DNA from: Pseudomonas sp. S09G 359 | GTDB taxonomy: Bacteria; Pseudomonadota; Gammaproteobacteria; Pseudomonadales; Pseudomonadaceae | Reading direction: 5' to 3' | Length of the DNA: 64,000 nucleotides | Assembly: GCF_002843605.1 (NCBI RefSeq) | Contig: NZ_CP025263.1 | Span: forward strand, 1,680,501-1,744,500 | In this document: one piece after another, positions 7,819-16,054 of the stretch | How the letters are laid out: each line of letters begins with the position of its first letter | Numbering within the stretch: position 1 is the first letter of the stretch | The notes under the pieces: model-generated | Told to the model about the DNA's origin: nothing | Databases searched by the model: none | Seen by the model: only the letters and a program-made list of their open reading frames with translations | Made by a program: the position numbers and the translations under genes

Positions 7819-8603
7819 GTGTCCTACAGCGGCTGCAGCCCTATCCTGGGTTACGTGTGTTGATTTCCGGCGGGGCTGCCGGCATTGGTGAAGTGCTGGC
7901 GGCGGCGTATCTGGAAGCCGGCGCCCAGGTGCATGTGTGTGATGTGAGCGAGCCGGCCCTGGCCGCGTTTCGCGATAAATACCCGGGCACCGTCGCCACC
8001 CGTGCCGACGTCAGTGATGCCGCGCAGATCGAGGCCGTGTTCAAGGTGCAGCGCGAGCATTTCGGCGGCCTTGATGTGCTGGTCAACAATGCCGGGATCG
8101 CTGGGCCTACCGGCGGTATCGACGCGATCAGCGACGCCGAGTGGCAAGCCACCATCGATATCAACCTGACTGCGCAATACCGCTTTGCCCACTACGCGGT
8201 GCCGATGCTCAAGGAATCGTCCCACGCTCATCTGCTGCATATCGCCTCGGTGGCGGGGCGTCTCGGCTACGCCTGGCGTACGCCCTACGCGGCGACCAAA
8301 TGGGCAATTGTCGGCCTGATGAAATCCCTGGCGGCGGAACTCGGCGCAAGCGATATCCGCGTGAATGCCTTGCTGCCCGGCATCGTTGAAGGCCCGCGCA
8401 TGGACGGCGTGATTCGCGCCCGTGCCGAACAGGTCGGCGTGCCCGAGGCCGAGATGCGCCAGGAATACCTCAACAAGATTTCCCTCAAACGCATGGTCAC
8501 CGCCGAAGACGTCGCGGCCATGGCGTTGTTCCTCTGTTCGCCCGCCGCCCACAACGTGACCGGCCAGGCGATCAGTGTCGACGGTAACGTCGAGTACCTG
8601 TAA
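7815..8603 (+). CDS. Short-chain dehydrogenase/reductase (SDR)
   Basis: A 262-residue classical SDR. The cofactor motif is ISGGAAGIGE (residues 17-26), followed by NNAG at 91-94 and the catalytic Ser145, Tyr158 and Lys162 (YAATK). The C-terminal GQAISVDGNVEYL is typical of the family. An Asp after the second strand (VCDVS) favours NAD(H). A GGAGG ribosome site precedes the ATG. Between a GntR regulator and a beta-keto acid cleavage enzyme, its likely job is to oxidise a 3-hydroxy acid to the 3-keto acid. The substrate is inferred, not visible. Confidence 0.92.
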   Translation: MSVLQRLQPYPGLRVLISGGAAGIGEVLAAAYLEAGAQVHVCDVSEPALAAFRDKYPGTVATRADVSDAAQIEAVFKVQREHFGGLDVLVNNAGIAGPTGGIDAISDAEWQATIDINLTAQYRFAHYAVPMLKESSHAHLLHIASVAGRLGYAWRTPYAATKWAIVGLMKSLAAELGASDIRVNALLPGIVEGPRMDGVIRARAEQVGVPEAEMRQEYLNKISLKRMVTAEDVAAMALFLCSPAAHNVTGQAISVDGNVEYL

Positions 8604-8670
8604 GCCACGGAAGAACACACAGCGCTGGACCCAGGATTTTTTTCATAAGAATAAAAGTCGGAGAATCGTC

Positions 8671-9603
8671 ATGTCCAAAAAACGCCCCGTGATCATCACC
8701 TGCGCCGTCACCGGTGCGATTCATACGCCGTCGATGTCGCCGCATTTGCCGATCACCGCCCAGGAAATCGCCGACGCCGCCATCGGTGCGGCCGAGGCCG
8801 GCGCGGCCATCGTCCACTTGCATGCCCGTGACCCGATTGACGGCCGCCCCAGCCAGGACCCGGCACTGTTCGCCGAATTCCTGCCGCACATCAAGGCTGC
8901 CAGTGATGTGGTGATCAACATCACTACCGGCGGCGCACCGACCATGGGTGTGGAAGAGCGGCTGCAGCCGGTGATGCAGTTCAAGCCGGAGCTGGCTTCG
9001 CTGAATATGGGCTCGATGAATTTCGGCCTGTACGAAATGCTCAACCGCTTTACCGAGTTCAAGCACGATTGGGAGCGCCCGTACCTGGAAGAGAGCGACG
9101 ATCGGATTTTTCGCAATACCTTCCGCGACATTGCCCACATCCTCAATTCCTGCGCCGAGAACCGCACCCGTTTTGAAATCGAATGCTACGACATCGGCCA
9201 CCTGTACACCGCCGCACACTTCCTGGAGCGCGGCTTGCTCAAGCCGCCGCTGTTTATCCAGTCGGTGTTCGGCCTGCGCGGCGGCATCGGCGGGCATCCG
9301 GAAGATTTAGCGCACATGCGTCGCACCGCCGACCGCCTGTTTGGTGACGACTACGTGTGGTCGATTCTCGGCGCCGGGCGTGGGCAGATTCCGCTGGCGA
9401 CCATGGGCCTGTCCATGGGCAGCAATGCGCGCGTTGGCCTGGAGGATTCGCTGTGGGACGGTCCGGGCAAGCTGGCGGCGTCGAATGCCGACCAGGTACG
9501 GCGCATTCGCACGGTGATCGAAGCCCTCGGCCATCGGGTCGCCACGCCTGATGAAGCGCGGGAAATCCTCGGGCTCAAGGGGCGTGACCAAGTCAATTTC
9601 TGA
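8671..9603 (+). CDS. Beta-keto acid cleavage enzyme (BKACE, DUF849)
   Basis: A 310-residue TIM-barrel enzyme of the 3-keto-5-aminohexanoate-cleavage-enzyme family. In this family a Zn2+-dependent reaction of a beta-keto acid with acetyl-CoA gives acetoacetate and a new acyl-CoA. Signatures are ITCAVTGAIHTPSMSPHLP, VHLHARDP with metal-ligand His49 and His51, NITTGG and SVFGLRGGIGGHPED. The start at 8671 has a GGAG site 7 nt upstream; an in-frame Met at 8575 lies inside the SDR gene. Members differ in substrate through pocket residues, so the keto acid here is unknown. Confidence 0.93.
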   Translation: MSKKRPVIITCAVTGAIHTPSMSPHLPITAQEIADAAIGAAEAGAAIVHLHARDPIDGRPSQDPALFAEFLPHIKAASDVVINITTGGAPTMGVEERLQPVMQFKPELASLNMGSMNFGLYEMLNRFTEFKHDWERPYLEESDDRIFRNTFRDIAHILNSCAENRTRFEIECYDIGHLYTAAHFLERGLLKPPLFIQSVFGLRGGIGGHPEDLAHMRRTADRLFGDDYVWSILGAGRGQIPLATMGLSMGSNARVGLEDSLWDGPGKLAASNADQVRRIRTVIEALGHRVATPDEAREILGLKGRDQVNF

Positions 9604-9668
9604 CGATATCAGAGGTCGCGTCATGGCGCGGCCCGCATCCCGCACAACAACAATAAGGGGATAACACC

Positions 9669-10547
9669 ATGCGTATCGAAGTGCTGGTAGACGTCAAGAC
9701 CACATTGGGCGAAGGCCCGGTATGGGACGTCGAACAACAACGGCTGTACTGGATCGACAGTGCCGATGGCCGGGTGCTGCGCTGCACCGATGACGGCCGC
9801 GAACTGCGCGCCTGGGACGTGGGCCAGAAAATCGGCTCCATGGCCCTGCGCGACAGCGGTGAGTCGGCCATCGTCGCGCTGCAAAATGGCGTGCACAACC
9901 TGGACCTGGCCACTGGCGAGTTGGACCTGATCGAGGACCCGGAACCGCACCTGCGGAACAACCGCCTCAATGACGGCAAGGTCGACCGCCAGGGTCGCTT
10001 TGTCTTCGGCTCGATGGACACCCTGGAAGACAGCGCCAGCGCCAAGCTGTATCGCCTGGACGCCGACCTCAGCCTGCACACCCTGGACGAAGGCATCATC
10101 GTCTCGAATGGCCCGTGCTGGAGCCCGTCGGGACAAACCCTGTACTTTTGCGACACCTGGTCCGGTGAGATCTGGGCCTACGACTACGACCTGGCCAGCG
10201 GCAATGTGAGCAACCGCCGCGTGTTCGCCAAGGTCGACACCTCCAGCGGTGGCGCGGCCGACGGCTGCACCGTGGATGCCGAAGGCTGCCTGTGGCAGGC
10301 GCTGGTCTACGCCGGCAAATTGGTGCGCTACAGCCCCGACGGCCAGGTCGATCGCATCATTCAAATGCCGGTAAAAAAGGTCACCAGCCTGACTTTCGGC
10401 GGGCCGAACCTCGACACCCTGTTCGTGACCTCGATGGCCAAGCCGCCGCTCCCGCGTTTTCCGGCCGACGGCCAGCAGCGGGGCGCGCTGTTCGCCATTA
10501 CCGGGTTGGGCGTGCAAGGAATAGCCGAGCGACGTTTCGCCAGCTAG
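9669..10547 (+). CDS. SMP-30/gluconolactonase-family lactonase
   Basis: A 292-residue six-bladed propeller of the SMP-30/regucalcin/gluconolactonase family. The metal-ligand signatures are in place: Glu in LGEGPVW near residue 15, Asn in RLNDGKVD, NGP at the centre of the next blade and Asp in GGAADGCTVD. These enzymes hydrolyse sugar or other lactones with a divalent metal. There is no signal peptide, so it acts in the cytoplasm. Sitting between the cleavage enzyme and two transporters, it probably opens a lactone intermediate of the same pathway. Confidence 0.9.
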   Translation: MRIEVLVDVKTTLGEGPVWDVEQQRLYWIDSADGRVLRCTDDGRELRAWDVGQKIGSMALRDSGESAIVALQNGVHNLDLATGELDLIEDPEPHLRNNRLNDGKVDRQGRFVFGSMDTLEDSASAKLYRLDADLSLHTLDEGIIVSNGPCWSPSGQTLYFCDTWSGEIWAYDYDLASGNVSNRRVFAKVDTSSGGAADGCTVDAEGCLWQALVYAGKLVRYSPDGQVDRIIQMPVKKVTSLTFGGPNLDTLFVTSMAKPPLPRFPADGQQRGALFAITGLGVQGIAERRFAS

Positions 10548-10620
10548 CGCGTTTGTTTGACAAGGCACCTTCCTTCGCAACCTTGTGTCAGTGCGCGCCC
10601 TCGCGCGCCTGGAGAGGCCC

Positions 10621-11943
10621 ATGGCAACTTTAAAAAAAGCGTCGCTGCGCAATATTCACCGGCATTCCTGGGTGTCGCTGCTGGTCTGCTGGATGATCTG
10701 GATTCTTAACGCCTACGACCGCGAGATCGTGTTGCGCCTGGGGCCGACCATCTCCAAGCATTTCGATTTGTCCGCTGACCAATGGGGCACCGTGGCCACG
10801 GTGGTCATGCTGGCCCTTGCCGTGCTGGATATTCCCGGCTCGATGTGGAGCGACCGCTACGGTGGCGGCTGGAAACGCGCGCGCTTCCAAGTGCCGCTGG
10901 TACTGGGCTACACGGCGATTTCGTTTCTGTCCGGCTTCAAGGCGTTGAGCGGCAACCTCGCGACCTTTATCGCCTTGCGTGTCGGCGTCAACCTGGGCGC
11001 GGGCTGGGGCGAGCCGGTGGGCGTGAGCAACACCGCCGAATGGTGGCCGGTGGAACGTCGCGGGTTTGCCCTGGGCGCGCACCACACCGGTTACCCGATC
11101 GGCGCGATGCTCAGCGGCATCGTCGCCAGTTTTGTGATCACCGTGTTTGGTGAGGACAACTGGCGCTACGTGTTCTTCTTCGCCTTTGTGGTGGCGCTGC
11201 CGCTGATGATTTTCTGGGCGCGTTATTCCACCGCCGAACGCATTACCGCGTTGTACGTCGACATCGCCGCCAAGGGCATGACCCCACCGGACAACGCCCC
11301 GGCCAGCTCGGTGAAGGGCGAAGCCTGGCGCACCTTTATCGCCACGCTGCGCAACCGCAATATCGCGCTCACGGCGGGCAACACGATGCTCACGCAAGTG
11401 GTGTACATGGGCGTGAATATCGTGCTGCCGGCCTACCTCTACAACATCGCCGGGTTGTCGCTGGCGGAGTCGGCGGGGATGAGCGTGGTGTTCACCCTCA
11501 CCGGCATTCTCGGGCAACTGGTGTGGCCGTCGCTGTCGGACATCATCGGCCGGCGTACCACCTTGATCATCTGCGGGGTGTGGATGGCGGCGAGTGTCGG
11601 CGCGTTCTACTTCGCCAATACCCTGACCTTGATCGTGGTGGTGCAACTGCTGTTCGGCCTGGTGGCGAATGCGGTGTGGCCGATCTACTACGCGGTGGCC
11701 TGCGACTCGGCCGAGCCTTCGGCGACGTCCACGGCCAACGGCATCATCACCACCGCGATGTTTATCGGTGGCGGCCTGGCGCCGGTGCTGATGGGCAGCC
11801 TGATCGCCATGGGCGGCGGCTGGACCACACTGCATGGCTACACCGTGTGTTTCTTCGTGATGGCCGGCTGCGCCCTGGGTGGCGCATTGCTGCAACTGTT
11901 TTCCCATCGCCCGCAGGCGTTGGTTGTGCAACTCGACTCCTAG
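10621..11943 (+). CDS. MFS transporter
   Basis: A 440-residue, about 12-helix major facilitator protein. The first helix is WVSLLVCWMIWILNAYDREIVLRLGP. Loop 2-3 is modified (SMWSDRYGGGWKRARF), and the second half has SLSDIIGRRTTLI. The N-terminal Asp-Arg in NAYDRE and the arrangement suggest an anion:H+ symporter. The start at 10621 has a GGAGAGG site directly upstream. It is the fifth co-directional gene of the GntR-led cluster and should import, or export, its substrate. Confidence 0.88.
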   Translation: MATLKKASLRNIHRHSWVSLLVCWMIWILNAYDREIVLRLGPTISKHFDLSADQWGTVATVVMLALAVLDIPGSMWSDRYGGGWKRARFQVPLVLGYTAISFLSGFKALSGNLATFIALRVGVNLGAGWGEPVGVSNTAEWWPVERRGFALGAHHTGYPIGAMLSGIVASFVITVFGEDNWRYVFFFAFVVALPLMIFWARYSTAERITALYVDIAAKGMTPPDNAPASSVKGEAWRTFIATLRNRNIALTAGNTMLTQVVYMGVNIVLPAYLYNIAGLSLAESAGMSVVFTLTGILGQLVWPSLSDIIGRRTTLIICGVWMAASVGAFYFANTLTLIVVVQLLFGLVANAVWPIYYAVACDSAEPSATSTANGIITTAMFIGGGLAPVLMGSLIAMGGGWTTLHGYTVCFFVMAGCALGGALLQLFSHRPQALVVQLDS

Positions 11944-11998
11944 AACAACACCGATGCGCCCCCCAGCCTGGCTGGCGGGGCGCCAAGAGGAATTGCCG

Positions 11999-13318
11999 AT
12001 GACTACCGCCACCCACGCCCGCGAGCCGCAGGCGTTGAACAAACTGATGTTCGCCAAGCTGATGCCCTTGCTGATCATCGCCTACATCCTGAGCTTTCTG
12101 GACCGCACCAACATTGCCCTGGCCAAGCATCATCTGGACGTCGACCTGGGCATTTCCGCCGCTGCGTATGGGCTGGGCGCGGGTTTGTTTTTCCTGACGT
12201 ATGCGCTGTCGGAGATCCCCAGCAACCTGATCATGCACAAGGTCGGCGCACGCTTCTGGATCGCCCGCATCATGGTGACCTGGGGCCTGATCTCGGCGGC
12301 CATGGCCTTTGTGCAGGGCGAGACCTCGTTCTACGCGCTGCGCCTGCTGCTGGGCATCGCCGAAGCGGGGCTGTTTCCCGGTGTGATGCTGTACCTGACC
12401 TACTGGTTCAACCGTGAACAACGCGCGCGAGCCACCGGTTACTTCCTGCTCGGCGTGTGCTTTGCCAACATCATCGGTGGCCCGGTGGGCGCGGCTTTGA
12501 TGCGCATGGATGGCCTGCTGGGCTGGCACGGCTGGCAATGGATGTTCTTGCTCGAAGGCTTACCGGCCGTGGCCTTTGCCTGGGTGGTGTGGCGCAGGTT
12601 GCCGGATCGCCCGAGCAAGGCGCCGTGGTTGTCGGCCGAAGAAGCACGCGGGATCGAACAGCGCATTGCCCGGGAGACCGAGGAAGGTGCAGGGGAGGGC
12701 GGCCACTCGTTGAAAAACTGGCTGACCCCGCAAATCCTGCTGGCGATCTTTGTGTACTTTTGCCACCAGATCACCGTCTACACCGTGATCTTTTTCCTGC
12801 CGAGCATCATCAGCAAATACGGCGAGCTGAGCACCATGAGCGTCGGCCTCCTGACCTCGTTGCCGTGGATTGCGGCGGCACTCGGCGCCGTGTTGATCCC
12901 GCGTTTTGCGACCACGCCGGGGCGTTGCCGACGATTGCTGGTCACCGGCTTGCTGACCATGGCGTTGGGGTTGGGTATCGCTTCGGTGTCGGGGCCGGTG
13001 TTCAGCCTGTTGGGCTTTTGCCTGTCGGCGGTGATGTTCTTTGTGGTGCAGTCGATTGTGTTTCTGTACCCGGCGTCACGCCTCAAGGGCGTGGCGCTGG
13101 CAGGCGGGCTGGGTTTCGTCAACGCGTGTGGGCTGTTGGGCGGGTTCGTCGGGCCTTCGGTGATGGGCGCAATCGAGATGAGCACGGGCAATGCGATGAA
13201 TGGCCTCAAAGTGATCGCCGTGGTGCTGGTGATCGCCGCGTTGGCGGCCCTGCGTTTGCGCCAGGGCCAGGAACAAGCGCCCACCCCGCAGGGGGTTATG
13301 AAACCAGCAACGAAATAG
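11999..13318 (+). CDS. MFS transporter, anion:cation symporter (ACS) family
   Basis: A 439-residue transporter. Hallmarks of the ACS family are the first-helix motif LLIIAYILSFLDRTNIALA, the FFLTYALSEIPSNLIMHKVGARFWIARIMVTWG segment, and the helix 4-5 run RLLLGIAEAGLFPGVMLYLTYWF. Family members take up sugar acids, phthalate or tartrate by H+ symport. The start at 11999 has AGAGGA 7-8 nt upstream. This is the second transporter in the cluster. Two MFS proteins may handle two related substrates or an import/export pair. Confidence 0.92.
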   Translation: MTTATHAREPQALNKLMFAKLMPLLIIAYILSFLDRTNIALAKHHLDVDLGISAAAYGLGAGLFFLTYALSEIPSNLIMHKVGARFWIARIMVTWGLISAAMAFVQGETSFYALRLLLGIAEAGLFPGVMLYLTYWFNREQRARATGYFLLGVCFANIIGGPVGAALMRMDGLLGWHGWQWMFLLEGLPAVAFAWVVWRRLPDRPSKAPWLSAEEARGIEQRIARETEEGAGEGGHSLKNWLTPQILLAIFVYFCHQITVYTVIFFLPSIISKYGELSTMSVGLLTSLPWIAAALGAVLIPRFATTPGRCRRLLVTGLLTMALGLGIASVSGPVFSLLGFCLSAVMFFVVQSIVFLYPASRLKGVALAGGLGFVNACGLLGGFVGPSVMGAIEMSTGNAMNGLKVIAVVLVIAALAALRLRQGQEQAPTPQGVMKPATK

Positions 13319-13475
13319 GAAACCCCCACGCCAGCACCAGGTACGCCCCCACCGCCGCCAGGCACAGGCCGACAAACACCCGCAACAAGGTGCGGGCAGT
13401 GGGGTGGGCGACAAAGCGGATGACCCAGAGGCAGAACCCGGCCACGACGATGGCCAAGGCGAGAATGAACAGCAC
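13296..13475 (-). CDS. Small two-helix membrane protein
   Basis: A 59-codon frame on the minus strand, convergent with and overlapping the end of the ACS transporter gene by 23 bp. It starts GTG with AGGAA 7 nt upstream and reads VLFILALAIVVAGFCLWVIRF, then a polar turn with HPTARTLLR, then VFVGLCLAAVGAYLVLAWGF. Two clear membrane segments are joined by a basic loop, with typical codon use. It fills a gap that otherwise holds no gene. I do not recognise a named family. Confidence 0.6.
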   Translation of the reverse strand: MLFILALAIVVAGFCLWVIRFVAHPTARTLLRVFVGLCLAAVGAYLVLAWGFPISLLVS

Positions 13476-13603
13476 GATGGTGTTCCTGAAACCTTAAAGA
13501 GCTGATTTATAGCCCCAAAGCCAGTGGATGAACAGTGTGCACATAGACGCAGCCCCCAGGGCTTTCTAAACTGCGGCTTGTCTTGGGGAAGGGGCAGGCG
13601 CCG

Positions 13604-14527
13604 ATGAATCGCAATGAATTACGCAAGGCCGACATCAACCTGATGGTGGTCTTCGAAGCACTGATGCTGGAGCGCAATGTGACACGGGTGGCCGAGAAGC
13701 TGTTTCTCGGCCAGCCGACCATCAGCTCGGCCCTCAACCGTTTGCGTACCTTGTTCAATGACCCGCTGTTTATTCGCGTCGGCCACCGCATGGAGCCCAC
13801 CGCGCGGGCCGAAGAAATCATTCAGCATTTGTCACCAGCCCTGGACTCATTGTCGTCGGCCCTGAGCCTGACTCACGATTTTGACCCGTCCATCAGCACC
13901 ATGACCTTTCGCATCGGCTTGTCCGATGATGTTGAGTTCGGCCTGCTGCCGCCGTTGCTGCGTGCGCTGCGCCAGGAGGCGCCGCAGGTGGTGTTCGTGG
14001 TGCAGCATGTCGACTATTGGCGGATTCCCGATCTGTTGGCGTCCGGCGATATCACCGTAGGTATCACCCAAACCCGCGGCCTGCCGGCCAATGCCAAGCG
14101 CAAGCTGCTGCGCCATATCCGCCCACGGCTGTTGCGCGCCGACGCGTCCGACACACCGTTGACCCTCGATGAATATTGCTCACGCCCCCATGTGCTGGTG
14201 TCCCACACCGCCAACGTAGCGGGGTTTGCCGATGAGTGGTTGGCGGAAATCGGGCGCAAGCGCCATGTGGTGCTGTCGGTGCCGCAATACAGCGCATTGC
14301 CCGCCTTGCTGGCCGGCACGGACCTGATTGCCAGCCTGCCGGACTACACCGCTGAAGCCATGGCGGTGTCGGGCAACCTGTTCTGTGAGCCGTTTCCGTT
14401 CGAGACACCGACGTTGGATTTATCCATGGTCTGGCTCAGCCATGTGGATACCGACCCGGCTGAGCGCTGGGTGCGCTCGCGGCTGGAAGCATTCATGAGT
14501 GATCGAGGCCTCGGGACCAAGGCCTGA
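13604..14527 (+). CDS. LysR-family regulator (NodD-like subgroup)
   Basis: A 307-residue LysR protein with the N-terminus DINLMVVFEALMLERNVTRVA, then FLGQPTISSALNRLRTLFNDPLF and RVGHRMEPTARA. These are the features of the NodD/LeuO-like subgroup. The effector domain follows from about residue 95. A TTG codon at 13583 is in frame, but the ATG at 13604, 9 nt after a GGGG run, is preferred. It reads toward a hydroxymuconate-isomerase-like gene 54 nt downstream, which it may control together with the cluster on its left. Confidence 0.9.
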   Translation: MNRNELRKADINLMVVFEALMLERNVTRVAEKLFLGQPTISSALNRLRTLFNDPLFIRVGHRMEPTARAEEIIQHLSPALDSLSSALSLTHDFDPSISTMTFRIGLSDDVEFGLLPPLLRALRQEAPQVVFVVQHVDYWRIPDLLASGDITVGITQTRGLPANAKRKLLRHIRPRLLRADASDTPLTLDEYCSRPHVLVSHTANVAGFADEWLAEIGRKRHVVLSVPQYSALPALLAGTDLIASLPDYTAEAMAVSGNLFCEPFPFETPTLDLSMVWLSHVDTDPAERWVRSRLEAFMSDRGLGTKA

Positions 14528-14581
14528 GGCTCTTTCCGTGGTATATCTACGAATCTTCCTACTCATAATTCGGAGCCACCC

Positions 14582-14944
14582 ATGCCGCATCTGCACCTGG
14601 AATACACCGCCAACCTGACGAATCTCGCCGTCGAGAAAACCCTGTTGCGGCTCAATAACGTGCTGATGGCGTCCGGGCAGTTCGGTTCCGAGTTCGACAT
14701 CAAAAGCCGCGCGGTGAAAGTCGAGAGCTTTCAGGTCGGCACTTCCCTCAGCCCACGCGGTTTTATCGCGGTGAAGCTGTCGCTGCTCAGTGGGCGGTCG
14801 CCGCAGGTCAAGCAGGAGTTGTCGCAGAGCCTGTTGGCAGCGTTGCAGGATCAGAGCGACTGGCCGGCGGATGTGCAGGTTCAACTCAGTGTCCTGCTGG
14901 TGGATATGGATCGCGATTCCTACAGCAAAGTCGCCATCGGCTGA
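14582..14944 (+). CDS. 5-carboxymethyl-2-hydroxymuconate isomerase-like protein
   Basis: A 120-residue protein of the tautomerase superfamily, CHMI group. It begins MPHLHLEYTANL, so Pro2 becomes the N-terminal catalytic base after Met removal. Further family features are FDIKSRAVKVESFQVG and VQLSVLLVDMDRDSYSK. CHMI (HpaF) isomerises 5-carboxymethyl-2-hydroxymuconate in homoprotocatechuate degradation. No other homoprotocatechuate gene is in the window, so this copy is an orphan and may act on another keto/enol acid. A CGGAG ribosome site precedes the start. Confidence 0.85.
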   Translation: MPHLHLEYTANLTNLAVEKTLLRLNNVLMASGQFGSEFDIKSRAVKVESFQVGTSLSPRGFIAVKLSLLSGRSPQVKQELSQSLLAALQDQSDWPADVQVQLSVLLVDMDRDSYSKVAIG

Positions 14945-14956
14945 CGCGCAATCCTC

Positions 14957-14987
14957 GGTGGCGAGGGAGCAAACTCCCTCTCCACAG
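14957..14987. terminator. Hairpin between convergent genes
   Basis: GTGG-c-GAGGGAG-caaa-CTCCCTC-t-CCAC forms a compact stem just before the end of the convergent LysR gene. It is a single REP-type stem and has no U-tract, so it may serve as a weak bidirectional terminator. Confidence 0.5.
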
Positions 14988-14991
14988 GGGG

Positions 14992-15927
14992 TTATAACAA
15001 CCCCTGATCCGCGCACACCTTCACCACCTGCTCGCGAAACCAGGTATTGGCGCTGTCCTGTTCACTGGTTTCATTCCACTGCATATCCAAGGTAAACCCT
15101 GGCAACCCGTTGGGCGCCTCGCAATGGCCGAATGCCGAGGCTGGCGCCAACAGTTTTTGCACGCGGCGCGGCAGGGTGACGACAAAGTCGGTGCCGGTGA
15201 TCATTTTCAGTGCCGCACCATAGCTGTTGGCCCGGGCGATCACCTGGCGCTTGTGCGCCTGGCGCGCCAGCCAGCCGTCGATCATGTTGGTGTCGGAGGT
15301 CCACGGTGTGGGGAACACGTGGCGCCGTTCCACGAAGGATTGCAGGCTGAACGCCGGCTCCCGGGGCGCCGAGCGTTTATCGAAGACGCATACCAGGTCG
15401 TCCTCCAGCAGCATCTGGGTCTTGAAATCCTTGTGGGCGCGATGAAAGTGCGGACCGAAGCAGATCACCAGGTCCAATCGGCCTTCGCGCAGGTCGTCGG
15501 CGGGGATATCGGTTTCCAGCTTCTGCACATTGACGATGACCGGCAGGTCGGCCTGGTCGAAGTTTTTCAACAGGCGCGGCAGGATCAACTGTTCGAAGTA
15601 TTCCGGTGCGCACACGTTGAACGTCACGGCCTTCTGGGTGGGGTCGAAGGCTTGGCCACCGGCGTGGCAGAGGTTGATGCTTTCGAGGATTTTCTGCACA
15701 TGGCCGTACATGGTGGTGGCCTTGTACGTAGGACGCATACCCGCCCGTGTGTTGATAAACAGCTCATCCTCGAAACTGGTGCGCAATTTCTTCAGGCTGT
15801 AACTCACGGTGGACTGGCTGACAAACAGCGTTTCTGACACCTCGGTAACACTGCTCTGGTCGTAGACGGCGATAAACACCATCAGGTCCTGCATGTCGAG
15901 CTTTCTGAGCAAGTTACTGTTTAGCAT
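14992..15927 (-). CDS. LysR-family regulator
   Basis: A 311-residue LysR regulator. The HTH region is DMQDLMVFIAVYDQSSVTEVSETLFVSQSTVSYSLKKLRTSFEDELF, followed by NTRAGMRPTYKA. The effector domain contains many aromatic and acidic residues (PEYFEQLILPRLLKNFDQ). It lies downstream of the CynX-type transporter gene on the same strand with a 127-bp gap, so it may be a separate unit. The target is unknown. Confidence 0.92.
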   Translation of the reverse strand: MLNSNLLRKLDMQDLMVFIAVYDQSSVTEVSETLFVSQSTVSYSLKKLRTSFEDELFINTRAGMRPTYKATTMYGHVQKILESINLCHAGGQAFDPTQKAVTFNVCAPEYFEQLILPRLLKNFDQADLPVIVNVQKLETDIPADDLREGRLDLVICFGPHFHRAHKDFKTQMLLEDDLVCVFDKRSAPREPAFSLQSFVERRHVFPTPWTSDTNMIDGWLARQAHKRQVIARANSYGAALKMITGTDFVVTLPRRVQKLLAPASAFGHCEAPNGLPGFTLDMQWNETSEQDSANTWFREQVVKVCADQGLL

Positions 15928-16054
15928 CCATTCCGTCCGGTAAGCCTTGGCACTGCGGCAAGCGCAAAAGCTTAACGGAACGGACGTGCCATTAGAAAGC
16001 TCTGTAGGCCTTTTCTATTTTAGGTGTGGGACAAATACTGTTTGCAACGCGACG

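Noticed and set aside
10630..12078. 482-codon minus-strand frame opposite two MFS genes
   Set aside because: His/Gln/Arg-rich low-complexity peptide produced as an antisense shadow of membrane-protein codons.
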